From Oxytricha trifallax (lineage: Eukaryota > Ciliophora > Spirotrichea > Sporadotrichida > Oxytrichidae), in assembly GCA_000711775.1 (NCBI GenBank), contig ARYC01000375.1, positions 16,318-80,317 of the forward strand: a stretch of 64,000 bases of DNA, in the 5' to 3' direction. A program made the position numbers and the translations under genes. The notes beneath the pieces were generated by a model. That model was given only the letters and a program-made list of their open reading frames with translations. It ran no database searches and had not been told where the DNA came from. How positions within the stretch are numbered: the first letter of the stretch is position 1; every line of letters begins with the position of its first letter. Below, one piece after another: positions 1 through 11,235 of this stretch.

Positions 1-273
1 AATAAGGAGGTTTGATACAGTAGGCATCACGCACAGTACAACTGATGTTGCCTATCAGCTCACAATCCAATAATCATCACAAAAGTATTATATAATAATA
101 AATATTTGTAAGTACCAAAGAGAGGAATGAAGGAGGTGCAGCAAAAAGTAGTAGATTAAACCAACATTCAAAATAAGATGTGAGACATAGCTACCAAGTA
201 TTATGAAATATATTGCATTATTAGCATTAATAAATAATTACGAGATTATTTTCCCACAATATAAATTGATTTA
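1..273. other. Window edge and 5' flank; possible end of a minus-strand gene
   Basis: AT-rich, with no clear gene on the plus strand. Positions about 1-70 read on the minus strand give a short protein-like stretch with Cys, Tyr and Pro (ending IKPPY at the window edge), so a gene segment may continue to the left. It is too short to call. The rest is taken as the 5' flank of the gene that starts at 274. Confidence 0.25.
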
Positions 274-3200
274 ATGACAAGTGAAAAATCTAAATCTCTT
301 TCACCAAAAAAGGATAAAGCAAATGAAGCTACTACCATCATCAGTAGCATTTAAAAGATTATTAAATTCGTTAAATAATGTAATTTATTTATATATTAAA
401 CTGTAAAATTCAAACACAAAAGCAACAAGAGAACCAAGAACAATCAAAAGTTGAGGAGAAAATGACTCTTAAGGAAAGTGTGTTATAGCAATAAGTTTAA
501 TTCATGGAGGAATAACTTTAAGAAGCCTAGCAAAAGTAAGTGTTCATAAGAATTATCTTAATTCTGATTTAAACTATATACTTACTTATTATAATGATTA
601 TAGGCTAAAAACACAGGAAGAACATTATATGAAAATTATAGAAACTTACTAGAATTTGGGAAGTTTCTCCCAAGATTAGCTTCCTGATTAGTACAATCAA
701 TTAATGGGGCTTGTAAGTTCAAAGCTTGATTAAAAATTTTATTTAGAAAAATTTGGCAATAAATCAAGCAAGAGAGACTACAACCTTAAACCAAAGTGAA
801 ATTTAAAATTCAAACCTGACAATGTTGGATAATCCTACAGATGAAAAAAATCAATAACTTTAACTTTAAATAAAGCTACTAAATTCATAATTAAGCGAAC
901 TTAACCAACAAAAAATAGAATTAAGTCAAAAGCTTCAGTTATAAGAGATCGAGCATTCTTAAAATGTTAAGCAAATGAAGTTCAAAATGAAGGATTAGAA
1001 ATTATAGATGGAGGATATAAAATTGAAAATGAAGCATACAGAGAACAGAATTAATCAAAAGGATGAACAGTTTTAACGAATAACTGAGGATCTAAGATAG
1101 AAATATGAAATCGAAATTGAGAATATTAAGAGAGAAAATGATAAGCAAATTTTACAAATAAGTGAGAGGGATTAGATGAGTGTAACAAACATCAGAGATA
1201 TTCACGAAGTCGAATAGAGATAGCTTCAACATAAAATAACAGAATTAAAATCCCAAATTCGTTGCTAGGATCTCTAAATTTAGGAGTTATAATGCTAAAC
1301 TAAGGAAAAAGTAAATTCAAACATGGAAATATTGGAAACTATACACCTGAGATACTTAGATGAGATTAAGAGTCTTAACATAAACTTATCATCTTTTAAA
1401 ATCGAAAAAGAAGATGAGATTAGTTATTTAAAGCAAAAGTTGAATGCTAATGAAGAGAAGGCAAGAAAACTATCAGTGGAAAACTCCAATTTAACTTAAA
1501 AATTAGAAGGTTAGAGAAAAGAATATGAGAGCAAAATAATATAGAGCAGGAAGAAAATCGATGATATGTATAGACAATTGGCAGAGCATGAAAAGTGTGA
1601 AATTACTATTTAAGCCTAGAGAAGAAGAATTACTGATCTTAAAGTTAAGATTGACCAATTAGAATAGAAAGATAAATGGAATTGGAAATCACTAGTTAGA
1701 AAGAGAGGAGAGATTGAAAACGAGAAAGTTGATTTAAGAAGAAAAATCAATTCATCAACTAATATATATATTATTAAATGTAATAACTAGAGTTAATGAT
1801 GATCTTGAAAAGAAAATGAATGTGATGAAGGTAGAATTAGAGTCAGCTGCTTTTTAAAAACAGATTTTGAAAAACAAGCTTGAAGAGGTATAAAATGAAA
1901 TGTCAAAAATTAAGAATGATCCAAATTTATCTATGACTGAGAGTAAAGGGCTTAATACTCAAAGAGTTTAAATGACAAGAAGCATTTCTCCGAAATCAGC
2001 AATGGAAGCTTAAAAATTTCTTAGAGGCAGTAGCAGAGAATACTCTAAATTCAATAAAACTTAGATCAATCAAACACTTCTTAAGAGACTGGGGAGTGCT
2101 CGTTGCACAGATGCTAATGAAATCATAAAAGTTGATAGAAGCATGAAAGTGAGAAAATTGGTTTCTCCTAGAGATCACATGATACCAAAGCTACTTAACT
2201 CTTCTAGACATGCATTTAATGTGCCAAAGAAGTCCACAACCTAAATTGATTAATACTATGACTAATAGTAATCTTCTAGGCTAGGTACCAATAAGCAGGA
2301 TAAGATCAGCATTACAGAAAATTCACAAATGCCCTCTCCTATTGTTGAAAATAGAAAAGCGCAATCGAAGCTTCTAAATATAAATGTAACTGAAACTTCA
2401 AGACCTAATACTCAAAGAGAAGTTATTAGATAAGTGAAACCATAGAAGTACAAAAAACATAATAATCACTAGGAATATGACGACACGAATTCTTTCTTAG
2501 CATCCCCAAAACAGGACATAATGTCATTCTTCAATGGATCTTCAACAATATAGTATAACAATTTGCATGATAATAGTAAACTAATAGGTCCATCTTAAGC
2601 AAGTGACTCTACTATGGTGACAAGAGCCAATAGATCTAAAGCTGTATCACACTACGATATAAGGTGCAAATAATGCCAAAAAATGTTTGATTCAATCGAT
2701 AGCTTTCTTAAACACTAAAATCACTGTTAAGAGATAATCCTTGAGAATTATGATAATAATGTCAATAACTACTAAAGCAACCAGTATTCTTTGTTTTAAA
2801 ATGAATCACCTCAAATGAAGTAGCCTATGAGCATCAATCCACCACCATCTTAAATGCTGTTCTATAGGGATAATGAAATCTGCACAAATGACTAGTACTA
2901 TTTTTTTATTGAAAACTTATTCATGATTTTGAAGAAATACAATTATCAATTTATTTTGGTACTATTATGACTAATCAAGAATTAAAAGATAAATGCATAA
3001 GCACTAATCTTAAAACAACCTTAGTACTCCTTAGTAAAAATCCCGCAAATCTAACAATAACTTAAAATCGCTTGCTGGTGTCTCAGCTTCTTCCTTCTAC
3101 TCTAGAAACATCCTTTAATCTAAAAGTAAAAAGAATTTACAGACTTTAGAATAAAATAGCCAACACTCACATCAACCGATGAAAGACTTGAAAATAGATA

Positions 3201-4656
3201 TATAAGAGGAGAGTGATCTAGTATAACACCCTCAGTTAATTTCTGCAAAAAATGAATTAATACAGCAACAATAAAGATTGACTAACAGTAATTTATATAA
3301 TGAAACTCTCAAGATTGATAGAAGGTAGTCAATTCCTCTAGATATACAAAATTTGTTATAGTAATCATAAAATAACTTTAACAGTTCTAATCTTATGCAC
3401 AACAATTCATCAATTACAACAAGTAATAGGCAGACAAATGAAGTTGAAAAAGAAAATGTTTATTTTTATATAATCATTTAACTTTTTAATTAAAAATTAT
3501 GAGCTTATGCACGAGTTAAAGAAAGCCAAAACTGAATTGGCTATTACTTAAGAGCAGTCTGCTTCTAATGAGTTATTATTGAAAAAAGAGTTACTAAATC
3601 TGTAATATCAACTGAATCAAATTCTATAGCAAAATAACAATGGAATGTCTGGTGTTTAGACACCTGTCTAAGGTTTTATAATATAATTAGATGTATTTTA
3701 ACTAATCTATTTAACTATAACAACGGAGAAGTAATTAAAAGTCATTAAAGTTTCACATCTTTATTGAACAACAATAATCATTAGTAAAATCAATCAAGTA
3801 GCAGCAATAATTCATTTGTAAACATGCAAGGAATGCCTCAATAAACCAATATTAATATTCAGACAACAAATGTAACTTGCTATAATATTGGTAGTAACGT
3901 GTAACAACAGAAGTAGTAACAAAATTAAAAGAGTGACTTTGGCTTTAACAAGGCAAGATAGCAGCACATTCCTAGCTAAAATACGTAATACCAATCTTCC
4001 TATTTAAATTCCAGTTTAAACTCTATTTTTGCCGGAAATAAAATCATATATGATAAGCATTATAAAAAGTGGTCAACTCTAATTCCAATTTATACAAATC
4101 ATTTATGTTATCTATATTCATATGTTTTATATAAACAAATGGGTAGTTTATATCATTCATTTATGAGATAAAAATTATTGCTCATTAATGTGATAAAATT
4201 TAGATTTAATTGAAACTCTCAAATTTTAATTATTCTGAAGACTATGAAAATTAATTACTTTATTTTGTTTTGAGTTTAACTGGTGGTCTAGTCAATAACT
4301 TAAATTAATCTTAATTCATCCCTCCTAAAACCACTCCTATAAAAGACAACTTTAGCATCGGTTCACCTTAAGTTACCAGTGTCGATTAGCAGTAGAAGCA
4401 TCCTAAATTTAATGAACATTTCAAGAAGAACCTCTAAACACAGAGTGAAGAAAAGATTAATCAATTAAAGGTAGTGATTATGAGGACACCAAGTGAAAAT
4501 ATAGATAGTCCAGAGCCTAGTTACTTAAGGATGGGAGACAGAGAATTAAATATGAATTAAGAGCAAGAGTAAAAAGCTCTTGATTCTAGTAAAATTATCC
4601 CAAGCAATATAAGAATCAATAGGTCACCCAATCTAATGCTTAGAAAACTACAGTGA
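274..4656 (+). CDS. Large coiled-coil protein with a C2HC zinc finger
   Basis: Read with TAA/TAG as Gln, this starts MTSEKSKSLSPKKDK and ends at TGA 4654-4656. About 900-1790 encodes a dense Glu/Lys/Gln/Leu coiled coil. The middle is Ser/Asn/Gln-rich. Near 2670-2720 is a CxxC-x12-HxxHC motif (CKQC...LKHQNHC), which fits the C2HC finger found in ciliary and centrosomal proteins. The frame shifts at about 375-420, 538-602, 1765-1795, 2890-2960, 3465-3500, 3680-3780 and 4040-4300 mark introns or IESs; 538-602 starts GTAAGT and ends TATAG. I do not recognise the exact family. A cytoskeletal or basal-body role is only an inference from the coil plus finger. Confidence 0.7.
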
Positions 4657-4849
4657 ATTTCTAAAATTTCATATGACATTTAGAATACTTATAAAATCTA
4701 AGATAGTAAATTTTTGCTTCGATAATTAGTTTTTGATGAGATGATACTAAAAACTGAAGAAAAAATCATGAATTAATATCTTAAGGTAAAATAAAATACT
4801 TGTGATTTAAATAATATTGTGAGATACTTTATAAAATTAGGAAGTACTA

Positions 4850-6798
4850 TCATTTTAGTTCTTCGACAAAGTTGTCGCATTTTTTGTAATGTTGAGTACA
4901 TAATTCCAAAAACTTCTTAAGCTGCATTTCATTTTGGTTGTACTAAACTTCAAGTTTCTTTTCTAAATCTGGTTTCGGTGCTTAAGTAGACTATTTATTT
5001 AAAAATCAATATTATAGCATAGTTTAAAACTTTAGACTTTTGGATTTCATTTTGAAGCTTCTTTTTATCTTAAATTACTATGTTAATGAGTTCATTAATT
5101 CTCTCATCACTTACTAAAGGATCTGCTAAGTTTTCTAAAAACATTGGGTGAACCTGTTTATTTTCACTAGGAAATTAAGATAATTTGAGAGAGTCATCTA
5201 GATTTTCAACAAAAATCATAGAATCTCCTTTTTTGCTGCTTCTCTAGCTTGGAGTTCTTTGTATCCTTTTACTTGCACTTTTCTAAATTCTGCCACTTCC
5301 ACTTTAAATTTTTGCTGATTGAGGCTTCCAAAGTTAAGGCTTGTAAGTGCCTAAGATGCTGTCCATTTGTTTGCTGTTAATAGTAACCTTCTTTTTCACC
5401 TTGATGTTATTGTCTAAAACTAGACCTTTTCCAGCTTAGATACTTGCCCCAGATTTTATCCTTGAGAGAAAGGGAGATTGCTTGCCTGGTGAAGACTTAG
5501 GTTCCTGAGTAATGATTAAGCTATTTTCCTTCATTATACCTTTTTAATTGCCTTATAAAAAGTAATTAATTAAACTTAGGATGCAGTAGAAATAAACTTT
5601 GACAAACCGAGATTGTTTTGTTTGTTAGGATTCATGATACTTGAAATTTTGTTTTCTAAGTGAAGAATAGGGGCATTTGGAGTATTCAATCTGATTGATT
5701 TATTACTCATAGCTCTAGTTACAGAAGCAGATTTAGTAGGACCATCTAATAATTTTGAGACATTCAATGGATCATGTAATACATCAGTTTAATCGTCATA
5801 CAGAATAGTTTTACGGGAGAAACCTTCTGTCCATTTAGTATAACCAGCATCATCATTCACAGGAGAAATTGTTCTCTTTCTCTTGGACTTCTTCTTTTTT
5901 CCAGAAGTTGGAGGTTTGCGATTAGCTGCATCTTACAGAGCTGCAATTCTTGCTTAGTTCTACTTATCCTTCATATTTTAGTATTCTAAATAGTTCCTTA
6001 ATGATTAAGCCAGATTGTCAACATTTTTCTAATCATCCTGAAGCATCTTTAACATCTTCATTTTCTCAAGATCCTCATCTAATCAATAAATTTACATGTA
6101 TTCTCTATTATATTATTATAAATATGCTACTTATATTATAAACTTGTACCATTTTATAAAAGCTAAGTGTATTAAAATAAATTATTTTTTGAATGTGCTT
6201 GGTTTTTTTAATTTAAATTCTGTGTTATTTCTTAATCTCTCTAGCTCTTCTTTGTGCTTTCTATCTCTCAATTCCTTTTCTTGCCTTAGCCTCTCTAGTT
6301 CCAAATCCTTTTCATATTATTCTCTGAATAGTTCTTTTGGATCTCTTGCTGGTATGATTTACCTATGGCTCATTCATAATATTTATTTGAATTACATGCT
6401 TTACATGATAGGATTCTTGTAATTGTTCTTGATGGTGATCCTGATTTATCTCTAAGAGCATGATAATCATGCGGTGGGGAATCCCTGGAATATGATCTTA
6501 CTCCTTATCTTGGAACTTCAGATTATCGCCTTCTTTACTAATCATCCGCATAATTTTGAGAGTCCCTTATGTGCTAGCTATTTTGGTGTCTCTGATTTGA
6601 CATTCTCAATTCGTCTTCTGCCATTCTTCCAAGCAAATGAGAGGGTGGGTGTCTCATAGTGGAAGTCAAGGAGCCAGCTGTACTTTATAAATGATTTGGG
6701 TCATCATAGAGACTGGAAGTAGCAAGGGGCTTGTGACCTTTAATACGGAGAGGTGTGAATCTTCGCATCGAGTTACTCGAGGATAATGGGTCGTACAT
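4850..6798 (-). CDS. Gln-rich coiled-coil protein, unknown function
   Basis: The minus-strand frame begins MYDPLSSSNSMRRFTPLR (ATG at 6798; ATGs at 6768, 6656 and 6624 are also in frame). It holds a charged helix (KDLELERLRQEKELRDRK, near 6225-6330), a basic Lys-rich tract near 5880-5910 and a C-terminal coil, and ends with TGA at 4850-4852. Inserts at about 6345-6400 and 6090-6180 and an intron at about 4990-5035 must be removed. A 26-bp insert at 5548-5573, bounded by TTAA repeats, also has to be removed to keep the frame. No recognised family; about 550 residues. Confidence 0.65.
5548..5573. other. 26-bp IES with TTAA pointer
   Basis: TTAA occurs at 5544-5547 and 5570-5573. Removing one copy plus the intervening bases (26 bp) joins the two halves of the surrounding minus-strand gene in one frame (...TASQVQKGIMKENSLI). 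The insert has no GT..AG borders in the right phase, so a very short IES fits better than an intron. Confidence 0.55.
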
Positions 6799-7319
6799 TA
6801 ATAAATTTTGCTAAACTGACAAATAAAATTAAAATATAACCTAGCAAGTTTCTATTATAAATTTAATTGAATATATATTATAAGTCAGTCAATTAGTCCA
6901 CAAACATTTCAAATAAATTAAAATTATTTTTAATTAAATTTATCTAATTTCGTCTCATAAATCTTAAATAATTGAAGAGATACTATGACATCAATTATAA
7001 TCATAATCCTATAATATTATTCTATATTTCTTTTTTTATTTATTGTTTTTAGTTTATTTTTATATATTATTATCGGGAATTAATTAATGTTTAATTTTAG
7101 GATCACTGCTATTTATTTGCATATTCTTAAACTAAATGGGCTTCTCTATAAAATGATTCTTTGTTTAATAATAATTTGCTTAAAACTAATGAATAAGTTT
7201 TTCTTTATTTTTTATTTTCACAAATGTATTTGAAGTTAATACTAATCTTTAACTTTACATTCATAAATAATTATAAATATATAGCAACTGTAATTTATTT
7301 TATATTAAAGAATCTTTTT
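6799..7319. other. AT-rich spacer, no gene seen
   Basis: Very AT-rich, with no protein-like frame on either strand. It lies between the 5' end of the minus-strand coiled-coil gene and the 3' segment of EB1. It may hold the promoter of the former and germline-limited spacer. Confidence 0.5.
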
Positions 7320-7812
7320 TGATTTGAATGGAGAGCCATACGATGCAGTTGGGAGAAGAAAGGGTCAAGATTTGTACTATATCCTTGGAGGTGGTAAAGT
7401 CTCATCTTAAGGTGGCGCATCTAGGCTCCAACCAAAGTCTAACGTTGGTGCAGTCAAGCAAAGCACCAGTCAACCATAAAAATTAACTACTTAAATGAAG
7501 ACTTCAGGATCTGGTGCAGCTGCAAAGGCAAGTGGATCTATGGGCAGTGGAGACATGCAAGTTAAAGCTCTTCAAGGTGAATTACAAGAAATGAAAATGA
7601 ATATGGATACTCTAGAAAAAGAGAGAGACTTTTATTTTGCAAAACTCAGAGACATTGAAGTATTGCTTCAAGCTAACCCAGTTCACTAAAATCCCTTGAC
7701 TGAAAACATTCTTAAGATACTGTATGCATCTGAAGAAGAAAAAGTAACAATTAATGATGATGGATCATTAAGAATTGAAGGAGCAGGAGGTGATGTTCAG
7801 ATGAATGAATGA
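7320..7812 (+). CDS. EB1-family microtubule plus-end protein, C-terminal germline segment
   Basis: The frame enters as DLNGEPYDAVGRRKGQD, the end of the EB1 calponin-homology (CH) domain. It continues through a Gly/Ser/Gln linker and the EB-homology (EBH) coiled coil with the signature LEKERDFYFAKLRDIEVLLQ, then an acidic tail ending DVQMNE and TGA at 7810-7812. The EBH motif recruits plus-tip partners. The N-terminal CH domain is absent upstream on this strand. It lies downstream on the minus strand (7936-8270), so the germline gene is scrambled with an inversion. The segment's 5' border is near 7320-7328, in a T run. Confidence 0.88.
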
Positions 7813-7935
7813 TCATTGATTATTTCAGTTCACATTGTGTTATTTGTTAAATTTATTAATCAGTAAAACAGAATTTACCATCACATTATGTTAACTGAAA
7901 TTTAACTTTAGTCTTTTATAGAATAAATGTATCTC

Positions 7936-8270
7936 TTCATCCATTGAAGAAGCTCAAGATTATCTTAATATTTAGCTTTAATAAGCTTATCAACATCGAT
8001 ATATCTCTTGATTTCATTTTTGGCGAGTGCTTATTGCAGAATTTTGAAATTTTCCACGAATTCATAATCATGCTTTGCTCCCCACTTGACTTTTGACATG
8101 CTAACTGTTCCTGGGAAGATAGCATCAATGATTTGACAATGAAGTGCTCCAGTGGCACATTGCTCAACTTTAGTCAAGCCAAGACTGAAAGCCTCGTTTG
8201 CCCAACTTAATAGCTCACCTCTTCCCACGAAGAAAGCTCCTTCCATCATTCCAATAGTATCTCCAGACAT
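7936..8270 (-). CDS. EB1-family protein, N-terminal (CH domain) germline segment
   Basis: Starts MSGDTIGMMEGAFFVGRG (ATG at 8270). It encodes most of a CH domain: LLSWANEAFSLGLTKVEQ, an equivalent of FPGTV, FVENFKILQ, then VDKLIKAKYQDNLELLQWMK ending RYI. This is the EB1 order up to the point where the plus-strand segment (7320-7812) resumes with DLNGEPYDAV. The two pieces point toward each other (3' ends facing) and together give about 270 residues, the usual EB1 size. The shared junction sequence is only a short T run, so an extra small segment elsewhere cannot be excluded. Confidence 0.87.
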
Positions 8271-8461
8271 CTTTGATTAACTTATTTTCAATAATTATTC
8301 AAAATTTAATTTCAAACTTTAAATATTATTATCATTTTGCTCAAATAGTTGAATGAGTGCAAACATCTAAATTAGATGTTGATTAATATTGATTAAGAAA
8401 GAATAAACTTTATTTAAATTAACGCCCTTAATATATTAAAATAATTAGGATTTTACAATCA
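8271..8461. promoter_or_regulatory. Divergent intergenic region
   Basis: AT-rich region between the start of the EB1 N-terminal segment (minus) and the start of the B-box gene (plus). It presumably carries the 5' ends of both genes. I see no specific motif. Confidence 0.35.
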
Positions 8462-10898
8462 ATGTCAAGTATGAATATCGAGTAAAGTGGTTTAGACTCA
8501 AATAAAAAGTAGATTTCCTAATGTCCTCGACATCCCTAAAAAACTTTAGATTTTTTTAATGAGTCAAACAAGAAACTTTATTGCAATTTTTGCCTATATT
8601 AAGATAAAATAGATATAAGAGATGTGGTTTTGGCAGAGGAATTTTGCTAGTAATGGTTATAAAAATGGAATCAATTAAAAGAAAAAGTTTCAAAAATCTC
8701 AACGAATTTGGAGAGTAAGAAAAGCCAGATTGGCGATTTCTATTCAAAAATCGAAAAACTTATAACATCTTATGATTCTCATGATAAAAGAGGATAAAAG
8801 TTATAAATGGGTTTAAGTTTTCTCATAGAAAAAGTAAATTTAGCCAATAATCAAGTTTAACAAGCAGCTTTATAAACAAAAGCAGATTAAATTTAAGTTT
8901 AAAATCTAAAATATGCAGAATATCTAGAGTTGTTAAATCAAAGCACAACTCAACTTTAAGAGTTAACGACTGAAACTATAGTGATGTCTACCATTAAAAA
9001 TGACATAAATAATGATGATGAATAGAAATTGCTGAAAGAAGAGAGCAATCAAAAACTTGTAAATGAATATCTTCTTTTGAAAGTGCAATGTTTAAGTAAA
9101 TCTATGAAAGACTGTATAAATGTAAGTAGTGAGTTCAAAACAATGAAAGATTTCTGTGACAAACAAGTCTTACACTTAGAGTCTAAAATCGACTAATTTA
9201 TGCATTTCCAGGAGACTTAAGTAAAAACTTTCAAAGTTGACATTCTAACTAAAATGGAAAGTTAAGAAACTAAAATAAGGGAAAGTGTGTTATTTGAAAT
9301 AAGTGGGGAGCTTTAAAAGAGACAGATTGAAGATGAGCAGAGAAGAAATAAAATGAATGAAATTCTAGTGTAGTTAAACAATAATTAAATTGGAGAGGAC
9401 TTAATAAGGAAAACTTGTGAGAAAGCTCAGATATCACTCAATGAAATAAGTTCAATCTTTCAATCTTAATCTACTTTTGATGTTATTGTATAAGCATGGA
9501 ATAATAATTCAGTTGTACTTGATTAAAATTTCGATAGAAAAAGTATTCTATCAATCCAATCAGATGAAATTACAAGCATAATTCAAATGAGGAATTTGAT
9601 AGTCTGCCATTGTGGGATTTAAGACAGAACTTTATTTGCTTTTGATATAAATGATTCGTATCAAAAGAAATTTTAGGCAAGGACAATTGAAAGGTCTTTT
9701 GGTGCTGTTTGTAAGTTTAATGATTATGAAGATACTCATTTCATTCTTGGAATGAAATATGGGTGGATCTCAGTGTATGAAGTATCAAATGTTGGAGGTT
9801 TAAATTTAAAACTCAAAATTTACTTAGAAAAATAATTATTTAAAAGGAATTTGTTAATTATTTTAAAAAATATTAAAACTTGAGTTAATATAATTTATTC
9901 TAAGGATATTTAATTTTTTAAAAAATTCTTATAAAATATGACTTTTTCAAAAAGTATTTTTTATTATTATTGGGTACTTAATTAATTATATTAAAAAAAA
10001 ACTTCAACATTTAAAATATTTCAAGCTCAGAATCAAATTTAAATTACTTGATTGGTGCTCATAAAAAAATATTAACGATAAATTCAGAGCAATGATTTTA
10101 ATAATTAGGATTTTAAAAATTAAAATTTTATATGATAATTCAATTTTCTCAACAATTTTATTTTAATTTTAATTTAAAATGGAAATATAAGGAAAAACAG
10201 TTTGCATATGTTTTATCATAAAAATATTATAAATAATCTGAAGTTCCTAAGGTTTAAATGAAAAAGGATCGAAGTAAGTGTTCCCAGGGCATGATGTCCT
10301 TAGTATTACTCCAATGAATTAAGAAGGGATTTATGCAGTTGGTTGTCTTGATTTTGGAGTAACTTTGATAAAGATAGAACTGAAAACTAAGCCAATCTAA
10401 AGTAAATTTATAAATGGTAATGATGGGACAGGCTGTGAAATATAACGACTGTAGTACCATTTCTTGAGAGATAAGTCAATTACAAGCATTATAGAGACAA
10501 GGCCAAACATAATTCTTTGTATGTCCCAAAAAGACTGCAAGTATTATTAAATTGACTTCTTCAGATTCTTAGAAACACCAATTGCTTAAGGCTTTTGTAA
10601 GAGATCGATCTCAATGGTCAAATTTCCATAGTACCACTAGGATAAGTTTCCTTTTGTTTTGGCTAAGGAAGAGGAATTCATTACGATTTTGGATTCATAA
10701 AATGGCAATATTTACAAATTAGTCAATGTTTTAGGGCCAAGAGGAGCAGATTGTAATTAACAGAGACTATAGTTTTTGTAGGGATCTCTTAGTGTGGCAA
10801 GTTAATTTTCTTTTATTACCGATGACTCAGGAGTAAATTTAGTAAAGTATGAAATTGATTTAGATCTTATAGAAGTATTGAAAAAGATTCATGCTTGA
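8462..10898 (+). CDS. B-box-like zinc-finger protein with coiled coil and beta-propeller-like C-terminus
   Basis: Starts MSSMNIEQSGLDSNKKQ. Residues about 20-50 carry CPRHPQKTLDFF...LYCNFCL, a C/H pattern of B-box type. About 350 residues of Gln/Lys/Glu-rich coiled coil follow. The C-terminal part has short repeated strand-like units (IVCHCGIQDRTLFAFDI, FILGMKYGWISVYEV, IYAVGCLDFGVTLIKIEL, FITILDSQNGNIYKLVNV) typical of WD-like propellers in B-box/TRIM-like proteins of protists. TGA is at 10896-10898. An AT-rich insert of about 430 bp (9805-10235) interrupts the propeller and must be an IES. The exact role is unknown. Confidence 0.7.
9805..10235. other. Probable IES in the B-box gene
   Basis: About 430 bp of very AT-rich sequence with runs of A and T and no protein-like frame. 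It separates two parts of one propeller-encoding frame. The pointer was not fixed by eye. Confidence 0.55.
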
Positions 10899-10935
10899 TA
10901 TTTTTATCTATTAATTTTTATTCATATATCATAAA

Positions 10936-11150
10936 TCAAACCTTAAGAAGTGAGCCGATAGGAGCAATATTTTTTTCATTATTTTGTTAAGTAATTGGCT
11001 AATTTTTGGCTTTTATAGGATCATATAGAATAGGCTCTACTGCTCTATGAGGATTGAATCTTCCATAAAATTGAATTAAATGGATAGAGATAGAATTGAT
11101 GATAGGAAGAAATATTGCGGTGGAGAATTATAATACAATTATTCAAGCTA
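10936..11150 (-). CDS. Orphan C-terminal gene segment, unknown
   Basis: The minus-strand frame reads ...FYGRFNPHRAVEPILYDPIK, then a Gln/Asn stretch, ending APIGSLLKV and TGA at 10936-10938. Codon choice and composition look coding, and the plus strand is not open in a convincing way here. It extends upstream to about 11150 before a stop. Nothing N-terminal follows next to it; it abuts the start of a plus-strand gene. It may therefore be the last segment of a scrambled gene whose other parts lie elsewhere. Confidence 0.45.
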
Positions 11151-11235
11151 AATATCATTTATTTTACTTTTTAAAATCTTTATTGCAAGATTATATCAAA
11201 GATTTAAATTGGCAACTGATTAAATAAATTTAAAT

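Noticed and set aside
7290-7945. Shared ATTTATT near the EB1 segment ends as the pointer
   Set aside because: Joining through it puts a TGA in frame before DLNGEPYD. A shorter T-run overlap fits the protein.
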